From NCBI GenBank assembly GCA_001414485.1, contig LLEY01000002.1, positions 496,001 to 560,000 of the forward strand: a DNA stretch of 64,000 nt, in the 5' to 3' direction. This document shows positions 47,016-57,833 of the stretch, piece by piece. The position numbers and the translations under genes were made by a program. The notes beneath the pieces are model-generated. The model saw only the letters and a program-made list of their open reading frames with translations. It was not told the DNA's origin and searched no databases. Each line of letters starts with the position of its first letter. The stretch's first letter is position 1. Source of the stretch: Calycina herbarum. Its lineage: Eukaryota; Ascomycota; Leotiomycetes; Helotiales; Pezizellaceae.

Positions 47016-48289
47016 TCAACCAATGTTAAGCTGAGCCCCGAATTGCTTCAAAGCAGCTTCTGCAGTTGAGAACTTATGAAGCTAAATACTAAAATGAGCC
47101 CAAGGCTTATGAAAACTTCATGAATTACTAAGCAGCAGTCGGGCTTTTTTGATTTGATTTGTTTGTGGAAAGTGGAAAAGTTTGAAGCTTCCAACCCTCA
47201 TTGGGAAAACTTCAGATAATTGGTTCATGATTATATACAAAGGACTGGAATTGGTGGCAACTGCGGGAAATTTAGGTATGTTCCCTTATGTTCGCTGTTC
47301 GCTCCACCACCCAATCGATGGTCCTTAACTCTTAGACCTTGGTGGTCGAAGTTGTATTGCAAACCGCAACTCGATTCACTCCAGAGATCTACGCGACTCT
47401 ACAGTCTCGAATTGGCACTCGCATACTCGTATGCCCACTATCTGAGTCTCCACAAGTAAAAGAGTGTTGGTACCGGTGCAGCGGCTGCACACCGCACCCC
47501 CAATGGCTCGAGACCGCGTGCCGCACATCCTTCCGCCACCCAGGAAAGTTGCGTTTGGAAACGATCAAACCCTCCACGGTTTCTATATTGCACTTGTTTT
47601 GGTCTACTTTATTCTTGATAAATTTATTAGCGATGGAAGGGGGAGTCTGATATCTTACCTATTTACAGTTCCGCCCCTAATAAGGAGAACGTAAATCGTC
47701 TGGTTTACTTTTGGTAATGAATAAGGTGGTTCTTAATTAGTAATTGAAACAGTAACTTGATATAATAATTGTAATTAGGTTTAGTTTTTGTTATGTATCT
47801 CTCTGAAGTTGTGAAGATAAAAAGGTGCTAGCCAAGACTGACTTAGACGAATTCCGAAGTTCGGCCGAACAAGGGATAGTGCAAATGATTACACAGTGGA
47901 CAGCAATAAATACTTCAGGCTCAGTGCCAGCAAAGTAAATTGACAGCGTTGTGCACTCTGAAAGTGCTTCACACACCTCTAATGTTTGTCACATTGTCAG
48001 ACCTTTGAGCTCTTCATATCCATCTATTGAAAGGGTACGTGAACTCAATAAGGCCCTCTCAAATTACCTACTATAGGTAATCAGCTAGAATATAGCCACA
48101 TATTGTGAGCCACGCTGACACCTGTAGTTGATGCCTGAAATCTATCCTCGGGTTGATACTCTCCATCAAGAGCACTACAAGTAAGCACCAGTGACCAGTC
48201 TATACCAGGCAATAGAAACTACAGTTCAGCCCTGATAATTACACTGTTTCGGATTGATTCATATGTTAAATAACGAATGATAATTAAGA
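47016..48289. other. Intergenic, no supported gene
   Basis: Short frames at 47,220-47,694 on both strands are mutually overlapping and unremarkable. Confidence 0.5.
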
Positions 48290-49740
48290 CTGCCTTACTT
48301 TACGCTACCTCGGTAGCTACGTCTACTCGGCTAGTTTCTATACGAGGTATTAATAGTAAAGAAACTAAAAAGTAATATTAAATCTTATAATACTCTACTA
48401 TCTGATACCTAACTCTAGGTAATTTATAAAACCCTCTCTATATCACAGTGGGGGTTCGCAGATATTCGTACGGCCCCCTTTTTACACCAAAAGTTATCTT
48501 AAAAAAGACGTTTTATATATTTATCTTTATATATAAGTAATATCTAGGATTAAGAACTAAGATTATTTCGAGTATTCAAATAGTAGTCTTCAAAGACAAA
48601 TATACTAAATATATACTAGGTCTTAAGTTATAATAGTACAAAAGTAGGAAGAGTTAGGAAAACACTGGATTATACCAAAATCAGGTGAAATTTAGTAACT
48701 TTCTAGACACCTCTTACTATAACCTAAATAAAGCAGGATCGGCTTAGCTTAGAAGAAAAAATAAGAGTATAAAATAAAGATATCTTACTTTTCTAAAGAC
48801 AAGTTTAAAAACTTTTAGGAAATAATTAGGGTTTATTTTATAATAGTGTTTTAAACAAGGTGAATTTCAGTGATTTTAGGTGTAAAAAGAGAGCGTACGA
48901 ATATCTGCGAACCCCCGCTGTGTAATAGCGTGTTTAATTCGCGAGATAGAAAGACTAGACGCGGAAAATCAGCGAATAATACATCTCTAAGTTATATACT
49001 ATAATAATTTAGAACAGAGAAAAGATTAAAAAATAAACAACTACTACTTAGTAGATTTATATGTTTTTAATAAGTAAAATCTAGTTAATTGAATTCTTTA
49101 AGCTATCTAGAATAAGAGAACGATTTAAAGTAATCTAAAACTACTATATTCTTTCTCTAAAACTTCACTTTACTTAATTAATTAAGTTATTCTAGTAATA
49201 AAAGATAAAATTAAAATTACTAGACTTATTCTCTTTCTCTTATCTTTATCTAAAAGCTTAGATTTATCTCTTTATCTAGAATAAGACAATTATCTAAAGA
49301 ATTCTAAATAAATTAAGAAGTTAAGCTTTATCTTATCTTTACTTAATTAATTAAACTCTTCTAAGTATCTTAAGTAATATAGATATCTCTACTATTTTAG
49401 TAAAACCTAGTATGTTATTCTAAGTTTTATCTTTACTTAGAGAATTATACTATACTATTTATTTAGAATAAGATAGATATTTTAGTTAAGTTAAGATTAC
49501 GAGAAAATTAAGCTTTATCTTAACTTTACTTAGTTTACTCTATTATTCAAACTATCTAGAATAATAGAATTATCTAAAGAATCTTAAGATTACTAGGAAT
49601 TTCATCTTAATCTTATTATTCTTTAAGAAATACGATTTTCTAACCTAATTAGAATACTACTTCTAAATAAACATAGTTTAGATGATTCTAAAGCATTAGC
49701 TTATATATTATTTCTTACTATTCTAGTAACATTCTTATAG
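48290..49740. repeat. Small AT-rich, RIP-like island
   Basis: A 1.45-kb island of TA-rich, CA/TG-poor DNA within the gene compartment. Its left part is the TIR element at 48,444-48,922. The right part (about 49,050-49,740) is a degenerate array in which TCTAGAATAA (about 49,107; 49,276; 49,556, with a variant at about 49,460) and CTTTACTTA words alternate. No coding sequence. Confidence 0.75.
48444..48922. mobile_element. 479-bp non-autonomous DNA element with ~45-bp TIRs
   Basis: Left end 48,444-48,488 and right end 48,879-48,922 are inverted copies. They are identical over the first 29 bases except one C/T change, then differ in a short C-rich stretch, and match again at TTTTTACACC. Both begin CACAG(T/C)GGGGGTTCGCAGA. 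The interior is AT-rich and lacks any frame, so this is MITE-like. I could not define a target-site duplication with confidence (flanks end TAT and begin TAA), so the superfamily is open. Confidence 0.82.
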
Positions 49741-50451
49741 ATGCTTCTTATCTCATTTCAGTTAAGAAATAAAATCAAACCACGAGGGTTCTGATGAAAG
49801 TCAATTAACAGCTGAAATGCTAATTGATATAATTCCAGTAATTGTAATCACTTCTCCTTCTTTTCCCATCTTTATAGAAGAAAGCAATCAAAAACATAAT
49901 GTTCCTCTACATAATCTACTTTGGCGGAGAGAAAAGCAAGTAAAGAAATGGCCAAAATTGCGAAATTTGGGGTTTTCGCAGTATTTTGAAGAAAATGAAT
50001 TGAAAAGAAGGCTCCACAGTGAGATGCGAGGTCAATTGAATGATCTGGTGTAGTTTTAATAGCTGAAAACGCGCTGAAGCAGAAAGATTTGAGAGAAAAA
50101 GCGCGTTGTGGTGGGCGATGAAGCTAAGCGAGGGTTCTCGCACCAGGCAAAAAAGCGATATTTAGATATATTTCCTAATACACATAGGCTAGAGCATTGA
50201 AATACCATAAATAGTATAGTTAATGACATAGGAACGCTGTAGCCATTGCAAAAATCACAAAAGAATTTAAGTTACTCGTGGTGCGGCAAATTTGCATGTT
50301 GCGTGGTTGGCGACGTGACCAAAACAAAGGCAACCTAGGACCCACAGTTGAGTTCCCACGTTTATTTGGCAAAGCGACTCGGTAGATACAACACCACGAT
50401 CCTCAACTTACAACATTTGCCCTGCGTTGCCATACCAATTACTCGAGCAAA
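49741..50451. other. Intergenic upstream of the basic nuclear-type gene
   Basis: Contains an overlapping pair of short frames (49,817-50,053 plus; 49,916-50,143 minus) with no domain. Presumably the promoter and 5' leader of the following gene. Confidence 0.5.
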
Positions 50452-51272
50452 ATGGCAGACTTCGACTGGTCTGAACTCGATAAATACCATGCTTACCACC
50501 ACCAAAGCCCGGCAAACAACCCATCAGGACTGGTTGCCCCAGAAGCTTCAATGACTGCTCCTGATGCCCCAATGATGCCAGCCGCTGAATCTTACCCTGA
50601 CCCTTCACATGTTGGCCAGAACCGTATGATGGACATTGGTTATTATCAACACGGAGACAATGGCTATCACGGCCAGAATGCTGGGACAATGGAGACTCAT
50701 GGGGGTATCGAGGACTTCATTGCTGATATGTACCCAGACCAGGCAATTCCCTTGGTAATATACCCCGTCTCGCAAATCAAGTTTCAATACGACCACAGAC
50801 TAACGTTTCTTAGGAGGACATGGACTTCGAGCAATTCATGAACCACGATGAACCACAAGAAAGTGATGCCATCGTTGTCGCCGGTGCTGCTGCTGGATCC
50901 GCAGGAAACGATGGACCATTGGAGATGCGCGGAGATGGTGCAGCCGGATATCAGGGTGCGGGAGCTACTACAGCTGGTCCATCCAGGAAGCGAAAAGCAT
51001 CGACAGCAATGTCAGGTGCAGCTAAGGCCGGCAAGAAGAAGGAGAAGAAATCAGCCCTCGCGGTCACTGAGAGCGAATTGGCCGCCATCAGACGAGGATA
51101 TACCATGGGCACATTGGCCATTTTCAACAACCCACAGACCGAGGGAGACCGAAAGAGAAACGCCCGGAAGGATAGACGAATCATTGGGGTCACTCTCTCA
51201 GAGAAAGAGCGCCTTCAGGCTTTGAGAAAGAGGGTCGAGCAGGAGGACAACGAGGAAGACGACGAGGAGTGA
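50452..51272 (+). CDS. Basic nuclear-type protein of unknown function, 253 aa
   Basis: Exon 1 is 50,452-50,754 and exon 2 50,814-51,272, joined by a 59-nt GT-AG intron (762 nt, 254 codons); splicing links QAIPL to EDMDFEQFMNHDE. The N-terminal third is Met/Pro/His-rich (MADFDWSELDKYHAYHHQ...). The middle has a strong nuclear-localisation-like region SRKRKAS...KAGKKKEKK. The C-terminal ~90 residues form a conserved-looking basic helix (IRRGYTMGTLAIFNN, then RKRNARKDRRI and SEKERLQALRKRVEQ) ending in an acidic DDEE tail. No known domain; chromatin or RNA binding is a guess. Confidence 0.75.
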
Positions 51273-51411
51273 TTGTTTTATTTGAAACCAACGGGCTCCT
51301 TTTGGGGCATAATCAACGAATGAATATCTGTTGGAGATGGGAAACTTAACCTTGCTGAATGCCCAATTGACAAGAAAAACCACTCTGTGACCGAAATCAA
51401 ACATGCATTGT

Positions 51412-51490
51412 AGAACTTGAAATATCCAGGCTTGAATTACCCTAGAATGTTAGAACAACGAGGACTGAATGGGCAGGTACGAATTGTCTC
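51412..51490 (+). repeat. Dispersed repeat family, copy B (partial)
   Basis: TAGAACTTG followed by CTTGAATTACCCTAGAATGT and AGAACAACGAGGACT matches the core of copies A and C. It begins about 140 bp after the preceding gene's stop. Confidence 0.6.
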
Positions 51491-52280
51491 TGTCGGTAGC
51501 GGACTAGGCTGGATATCCCAGCCCCGTGTGCTTGAAGTTGCTGACGGACTCATCAATCTCTTCTCCTCCACTCATCAACCAACCCAATCGAAAAGAACGC
51601 CACAAAACGGATCTCAGTCTCAGAGTTTTGCAGAAAAAGTTCAAAGAATGGCGCGATCCAAGATACCGGCAGACAAAGCAAGTTTCGATGGACAAGGGTG
51701 GGTTCATAGCATGGTTCGCTACAATCCCATATTCACAGCCATCACCGCGTCGCACCCCTCCCCCCAAACATCTCACCGCAATCATTCATACGAAGGATCG
51801 CCGTTCAGGTACCTTACACCACGTCTTCGACATGGCGGAAGGCGAAATGAAGAGCTCTCGCGTTCTAAGCAAGTCAAGTCGGCAGTGGCCCCTTTACGGG
51901 CTTTGGGTACAATCAACCACTGCCTCGACCATGGAACTTTCGAGTCGGACAAAGGCGCACTCAAGTCTTTGCAATATTTAACGCTTAAGATGCAACGAGA
52001 TCTATCCAAATGCTCACTTCACTGACACCGTTGCTCTGAGATCGCTATTTCGTGGCTATGCCAGATCGGTCCTCTGGTAAGCTCAGCTCAAAGCTTCTCA
52101 AAGACTTAGTTAACAACTTCGTAGCCCGCAGTGCATGAAGACTATATCGAACCCAAATCTCCTCGAATCAATCGACCAGATACCAGCCTCCCCCCCTGCC
52201 AAGCGAAAACACGTACACCCCATTTCACCGACATCAGGCAGGAGCGTCAAGGTCATCCTTGTATCTCCACGCTTTGAGCT
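51491..52280. other. No supported gene
   Basis: Long but overlapping plus-strand frames (51,417-52,025 and 51,526-51,981) are Ser/Arg/Thr-rich with no domain and no splice signals joining them. I consider them chance frames or debris. Confidence 0.45.
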
Positions 52281-52289
52281 CTGGAAGTT

Positions 52290-52790
52290 GGTAACGACGA
52301 ATGCTCCTTGCAAGAAGTTGTGACTCTGTTGGCATGCAGCTGAACGAGGAAGCAGTTCGATCGGATGCTGGAAGAGATCTCGGAGATAATTCTTAGGCAC
52401 AACCAGAAAAAGCAAAAACGACGACCGATTGACCTCTCCTCGCTCCACCGTTTTCACGAAAAAATGAATCACTTATCAGCCTTGTATCGGAAGACCGCCT
52501 AGGCAAATGATTCCTTTTTCCATCTGCATGTTGCAATCGCAGCTGGGTACATTAGTCGGCCCTTTACGAGACTTACGGGGGACTACCCCGGCTGGTAAGT
52601 ACCTCTGATTCTTTGGATAGACAGATTGTGGCTAACGAACTTTCCAGGAGTTTGCACTGCGTTGTTGCCGATGGCTTGAAACACTACCACATCAAGAAGA
52701 ATGATGAGCAGCGACCTTTCCATCTACTACTCTGCCCCGACAGACCACAACCAAGCTTCCTACGAATGGTTTCTATGAGGAGGGAATAAT
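52290..52790 (+). pseudogene. Decayed gene fragment, unknown family
   Basis: One frame reads LQEVVTLLACS, stop, TRKQFDRMLEEISEIILRHN then KKQKRRPIDLSSLHRFHEKM and LSALYRKTA, stop, ANDSFFHLHVAIAAGYISRP, followed by a canonical intron (GTAAGT at 52,594 to CAG at 52,648) and SLHCVVADGLKHYHIKKNDE. The sequence is strongly protein-like with only two stops (TGA and TAG) in ~150 codons, so it is either a young pseudogene or contains an intron I have missed. Family not recognised. It sits at the start of the fragment patchwork running to 57.8 kb. Confidence 0.4.
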
Positions 52791-53428
52791 CATTAATTCG
52801 AATCGGAACTACCACTGTCGTCCGCCTGGTGGGTTCCACACGGTCGTTTTATCGTTTCGATCCATTCGCCTTCTGGTCTCTAGGACGTTGCTGCCTTCTT
52901 CCATCATTGAGGGGTGTTGTCGATCTCCAAGGGTGCTCGACAGAAGCTAGTCTGCCAAACTAGACGTGGACTCCACCCAAGCCAGCGGAAAAGAAGCACA
53001 GCTCAGGACAGCCACAAAAGTCAGCCGAGTCGTTGCGAGTTTCTGAAAATTTGATCAATTCCTTCCAACGGGTACTGGCTTTGCGCAAGCTATTCAAGAT
53101 ACCCAGTTTTCTGCAGCTCAACCGAGACACCACGCCCTCACAACACACCCGTACCCGATCTACAGATTACAATTGAGTTTCAGCCACATCATTGCTCCAG
53201 TCAAAACCTTCACTATCCCGCAATCGCTAGCCCTTACTCAAGGTGTGGACATGGTGGGAAAACGGTTGAGCTGCATAAATCATGATAGCGAGAAAATAAT
53301 GGCAGAAACTTGGGTAATGGATGGTACAGATGGCTGAATAAAGTGGATGGGTTGGTTGGCAGAGGCACCCCTTTCAACGCCACCATCATCAACTCCAACC
53401 GATTTTCACTCCAACACCCTGCAACACA

Positions 53429-54044
53429 ATGGCAACAACGGAGAGCGAACAAGTCAATGAAGAGATGGCGGAGGCACCAGATTCACAACAAACCCATGAA
53501 CTCTCCTTTCTTGACTCGTTCTCTTCCTCCTTCTCAGACGACGAAGAACACGTTGGGGACATGTCTCTAGACGAGCTTCTACAGAGCGAAAAGAGTACTA
53601 CGTATATCCAAGAGGAGAACCGAGATGATGAACAAGACGACGAAATCGGTGAACAATCTAAAAGCCAATCAGAGCTTGAATCAAGATACATCTGCGATTC
53701 TTTCTGAGATGGGCACCGATTCGTGCTTTACTGCCACGCCTGTAGCAGATTCTCCCCCTGAGGATTTTCCTCCACTTCCTCCAACACCATGGTCAAGCTT
53801 TCTCCAGAAAAGGAATTCGCAGCATGGAAGCACACCTGGGCTATATATAAAACAAGATGTTAAGAAATCATACGGCAGGGAACTTGGAAAATGGAGGCTT
53901 CCTCCCACATCATACACGACGTTCTCCATGCAAGAGGTTTTTCCAGTAAAGGATTTCGCTGAGCAGAAGCACGCATATCAGGAACTCCAAATCAATCAAC
54001 ATCTAACGCGTCCTCTTCTTCCGATAATACTAAGAAACACATAA
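53429..54044 (+). pseudogene. Acidic gene fragment with a frameshift
   Basis: The first frame (53,429-53,707) is Ser/Glu/Asp-rich, starting MATTESEQVNEEMAEAPDSQ. From about 53,690 the coding signal continues in another frame to 54,044, with ILSEMGTDSCFTATPVADSP and DFPPLPPTPW, then KRNSQHGSTPGLYIKQDV. The shift lacks GT-AG signals that I can see, so a frameshift is more likely than an intron. The acidic, Pro-rich composition suggests a disordered regulatory or nuclear protein. Possibly the N-terminus of the gene whose later part is at 54,514-55,273. Confidence 0.45.
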
Positions 54045-54502
54045 CTAGGCGTCGTGCACTTGCTTCGGATCAGGAAAAGAGAGGAAATGACGACGAAACT
54101 CGGACTCTTTAGTTGAAAACCCCCCAAGAAGACAATCAAAGAAAACGACAACAATGCCAGTAAGAACGAGGAGAATAGCGCACTGCGATTGCCACTCCAA
54201 AAAGTCTGTTAAAACTAGACGACTAGCGAATAGCAACGTGCAGACTTAGACGACGTCCACTAGTTACGTCTTGAATCATTCAGACGGTTCTACCATAGCA
54301 AACGCCCAGAACTATCTGCTCTGATCGCCTTCTTCCCATAAACCGCCAAAGGAAACCCACCAGAGCCAAAGGATCGATCATCAGATTTCGGAAAGCAAAC
54401 TCGTTGATTTCGCATATCAAATTCAACCCCCCTCCACAATCCACATTTCCAAAGCCACGAAATAATTGAGCTTCTAATTCCACCAAGCCAGAGTCCAAAT
54501 CA

Positions 54503-55273
54503 CTAGAGATCAAGAAGCCAAAGGAATTGGAGCTGCAAGTTCACCGCCCACCGTTGTCGCAACTTCACCAGCAAAGCCTGCCATGGCCTCCGTCGCAACT
54601 GCTGTTCGCAACTGCTGTTCCAAGAACCCCAGCCAAGATCAGAAAGGTTGCGAGTTCAAAGAAATCAACCATTGTTCCGGCAAAACCAGCGGTTGCTACA
54701 CAAGTCAAGACTCCACGAGCCACAGCCCTCAAACCTCGAGTTCCAAGCAAGGTTAGCTCTAGTGAAGCCAAAGGAATTGGAGCTGCAAGTTCACCACCCA
54801 CCGTTGTCGCAACTTCGCCAGCTAAGCCTCGTAAGTTTTGAACTGCATTCCGAGAACGCTTTCTAATGCTAACTGTTTCTCTTTACAGGGCCAGGGATGA
54901 TAGAGAAGTTGTTTCTACACATTCAGTACGAGTGCCAGCGTGCAAACATCGCACTTCCATGGGAGAAAGCGGTACGCAGACTGATGCCAGGATCAGGTGG
55001 AACCGCTGCTTGCCAACATCTTGCAAAGATTAGAAAGCAGTTACTCCGTGAAGGTTACATGGTCCCACCTCTCATTGGAAAGCTGGGCACCAAACAAGAT
55101 ACCGACATTCGCGGATATATGCGTGATACCTAGGAGGCTAGCTCTGGTTCCGGTACTGATCTTGCCAAGTTGGTTTCAGGTGCCGTCAAGGATGACAGTC
55201 CCGCTGTGGTCCTCGGAGACGAGGAAACCAGTAGCCAGCTAGAGATCAAGAAGCCAAAGGAATTGGAGCTGCA
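54503..55273 (+). repeat. Direct duplications of a linker-coding segment (three copies)
   Basis: Copies at 54,514-54,580 and 54,764-54,829 share ~66 bp with three mismatches. A third partial copy at 55,239-55,273 is identical over 35 bp to 54,503-54,537. The near identity indicates recent duplication. Confidence 0.85.
54514..55273 (+). pseudogene. Fragment with Ala/Pro/Lys linker and conserved helical domain
   Basis: Exon 1 ends KPRVPSKVSSSEAKGIGAAS then SPPTVVATSPAKP. A 58-nt intron (54,831-54,888, GTAAGT, branch-like GCTAAC, CAG) joins it to MIEKLFLHIQYECQRANIAL, LPWEKAVRRLMPGSGGTAAC and HLAKIRKQLLREGYMVPPLI. I have seen this ~60-residue helical block (KLFLCIQYECQR...LPWD.AV..L.PG..G.A..QHL.K.R) in many uncharacterised fungal proteins; no function is known to me. 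A TAG at 55,132-55,134 follows RGYMRDT, and coding resumes with SGSGTDLAKLVSGAVKDDSP. The linker is duplicated (54,514-54,580 and 54,764-54,829), with a frameshift between copies. Confidence 0.55.
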
Positions 55274-55275
55274 TT

Positions 55276-55850
55276 TTGGCCAACAAGGTCAATCCTGCTG
55301 CTGGAACCATCAACCCGATGAGCTTCATGGTACCAAGCCCTCAGGGTGAATTTTCATTGTTCGGTCACAGCGTCATGGGTGCCGCCACCTTCCCATCGGA
55401 AGATCAAATTGATTTTTCCGGGGCTAAGATCCTTTTTCGTGCCAGTCTCCGCAAGAAGTCAATCGCTTTGCTCAACCTCAAATGGAGTACCACATGGCAA
55501 GCCAATCGACAGTTGCAGCCGAAAATTCAAGCCAGGTCTCTGAGCGAACTATCACCCCCGAAAGCCCAGGTTTTGGTGGTGACTTTAGCCTTTACGACCC
55601 AGAATCCTTGCTCATGAGTGAAGAATCCTTCTCCATGAATCTTGTCGACATCGATGACTTAGATCTTACCCCCTCAGGGCCAATTCCCATTGTTCGGTCA
55701 CAGCGTCATGGGCGCTGCCACCTTCCTACCGGAAGAGGAATCCTCTCCAGTTGATTTTCTCGTGGTTGAAGATGAATTCAAACCTTTTTCTCCGTCGAAA
55801 GAAGTCTATCGTTTGATCACATGCTGCGCGAGAAAAGGGGTATTTTTGAT
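55276..55850 (+). pseudogene. Tandemly duplicated, diverged coding units (LFGHSVMGAATF)
   Basis: Unit a (55,338-55,403) and unit b (55,671-55,736) are 66-bp homologues 333 bp apart and both encode PQG-F-LFGHSVMGAATF. The similarity continues, diverged, into DPFSCQSPQEVNRF (unit a, after a frameshift near 55,430) and KPFSPSKEVYRL (unit b). Between them lies an acidic stretch with FSLYDPESLLMSEESFSMNL. The product is unknown; frameshifts and stops show it is not an intact gene. It follows directly on the helical-domain fragment and may be its C-terminal extension. Confidence 0.5.
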
Positions 55851-56226
55851 GATTTAGGCGACACGCCGAGAAGGCAAGATTTCTCATATTCATGGAAAAA
55901 CCGCGTTTCCTCGGAAGCGTTGTGCAGTAACTCGAGACAACTCGGCATACTGGCACCCAGCCTTGTACTTCAAGGATTCTTCTACTGGTAAATTCAACCT
56001 CGTTGAGGAACTCGGCGGTATGCTCGCATACTATCTTCTCCAACCAAACTCCAACCAGAAGACGTCACAGCTTGCCCAAAAGACTTCGAGATGATTTCCG
56101 TCTATGTTCTCCTACTGGCTGGTCGGTCAACTCCTCTAGCAAAACGCGTTTGGGGCGTACTTCAGAACCATAACTTCCTCGCTGAGCGAGAAAGGGGGTA
56201 TTTGGATGATTTAGGCGACAAACGCC
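55828..56226 (+). repeat. Further diverged direct repeat, ~44 bp, 358 bp apart
   Basis: GCGAGAAAAGGGGTATTT at 55,828 and GCGAGAAAGGGGGTATTT at 56,186, each followed by a GATGATTTAGGCGACA stretch. This is a second duplication with a period similar to the 333-bp one just upstream. Confidence 0.7.
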
Positions 56227-56725
56227 TTGTTGCAAGCGCCTCCCGAGAAGCCTCAAGACGTCCCTATTTCAATCCCAAGGTGGATACTATTCGCCTGTGC
56301 GTTGATACCACAAGTATCATTCTTCAGCATGCGCGCTGACCGACGACCACGCGTTGCAAGCACATCCCACCAAGCCTTCGAGGTTTTGACCAAGACTAAA
56401 GCATGCGCAAGTTGGAATTGCCAAAAAAGTCAAGCCTGGATGCAAGAACACCTCCAAACGTTTGACGAAAAAGCCTCCCCACTCGGTATGCGATAATAAT
56501 CTCTCTCTGCGCAGCCAGAAGAGTACTGGTAGTCTGCAACGGAACAACACCACCAGCGGTCCATACACCTCCTACCAAAGATCCAACGACGCACAGGGAC
56601 ACGATCATCTTGCGACCAAGGATAATTAGACCACTTGGTCCATCGCTCTTGTTGCCCGAATTCCTTGGTTTACCTACGACAAAGTGCTTGAGATGTATGA
56701 AACATAATATTAAGAAGGCATATAT
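56227..56725. other. Gene debris, unassigned
   Basis: Frames on both strands; the minus strand (56,640-56,560 region) gives hydrophobic sequence LIILGRKMIVSLCVVGSLVG, reminiscent of the GRK/GRR loop and helix of a major-facilitator transporter, but too short to call. No intact gene. Confidence 0.3.
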
Positions 56726-57833
56726 ATGGCAGGAAACTCGGTAATGATGGATGGTACAAATATGACAATGCAAAAGGAGGGACTCTCGGAAATTGTCAAC
56801 AAGCTACAACCATACATGAACTCAACTTCCAGCGCGACAGCGACAGCTCTGGCTGCTCAACCAGCCCAATCTAGCAAGTTCGCCGCAAGAGACCCAGACT
56901 TTTGGTTGCGATTGGTATTATCGGTCAGACACACCCGGCCCGACAAGCACGATGGACTGAGGATAATTGGATCACACCTTGATATTCTTATTCTGTCGCG
57001 TCATCATGATGCCACCTCTCGTTGGCAGCATTCGGTTGTCTCTCAAGAACTCGCTGAGTATAAGCACACACCACTTCGAAAACACGATGGCAACCAAGCT
57101 CGCCGCAACAAGGCGGAGGCCGTTAAGTCTCTCTCCTCAAGGTTAATCCTGGGTCCAATGCGATCATCTCTTCTGAGGTTGACCCAGCCGACTTGGAATC
57201 TGACGATGATTATAGCCCAAGAGTCAAGCGTGCTAGAACTTCAGCAGTTTGCAAATCAACAAGAACTTGCAAGCCTTTCAAGGTAGAGACCCAACCTGAA
57301 TTATATGAAGGGGAAGAACCTCCTGCCACGGTGCTAGTTCACTCATCTGACCATCATGTGTCTCCTCGCGCGCCTCATGATGACGAAGAGCCTTACGATG
57401 CTGAAGATATGGAGCACAACGACCTAAGCATACAAAGAATCCATGGTTTAAACGAATATTCAGGCCGTGGAAAAGAAATTTATCAAGTACCACGATCAGA
57501 GACTCACTCTCCATGTCCATTATCCGTCTTTGTGCCGATACAATGGGCATTCGCGGTCGCGTTCCTCAACTCACTCTATCTCAAGGAATTGGTGGCATTG
57601 ACTTGCAAAACTTGACTCGCCTTGAGTTCCCTTGGAAGGCATTCGTCAAGTTCAGCACTTGAGCCGGAAACAATGTCAAGGATCTTGTCAACCTGAGAAA
57701 GATCCTTTTATGCACCAGCTATGACTGGGCTAAAGATGCTGCGCACCCATTCGGGTTGAACCTTGCTTTGAACCACAATGAACTCCAATCACCGGTCTGT
57801 GGGTCTTGGATTTTTCTGCAGAGACGGCGATAG
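56726..57833 (+). pseudogene. Decayed gene fragments ending in a conserved C-terminal domain
   Basis: A frame near 57,150-57,430 reads SNAIISSEVDPADLESDDDY then PRVKRARTSAVCKSTRTCKP, with acidic and KRAR patches. From about 57,510 another frame reads SIIRLCADTMGIRGRVPQLT, LSQGIGGIDLQNLTRLEFPW and KAFVKFST. A TGA interrupts at 57,660-57,662, and NVKDLVNLRKILLCTSYDWA, then HPFGLNLALNHNELQSPVCG, follow to a TAG at 57,831. The latter looks like a well-conserved domain of unknown fungal proteins (a memory match, unverified). The frame change and stop indicate a pseudogene. Confidence 0.45.

Noticed and set aside
51417..52025. 202-codon plus-strand frame
   Set aside because: Starts inside dispersed-repeat copy B and shows no domain, splice signals or homology-like pattern.
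56504..56700. MFS transporter fragment on the minus strand
   Set aside because: One GRK-helix-like stretch is not enough; no neighbouring helices are in frame.
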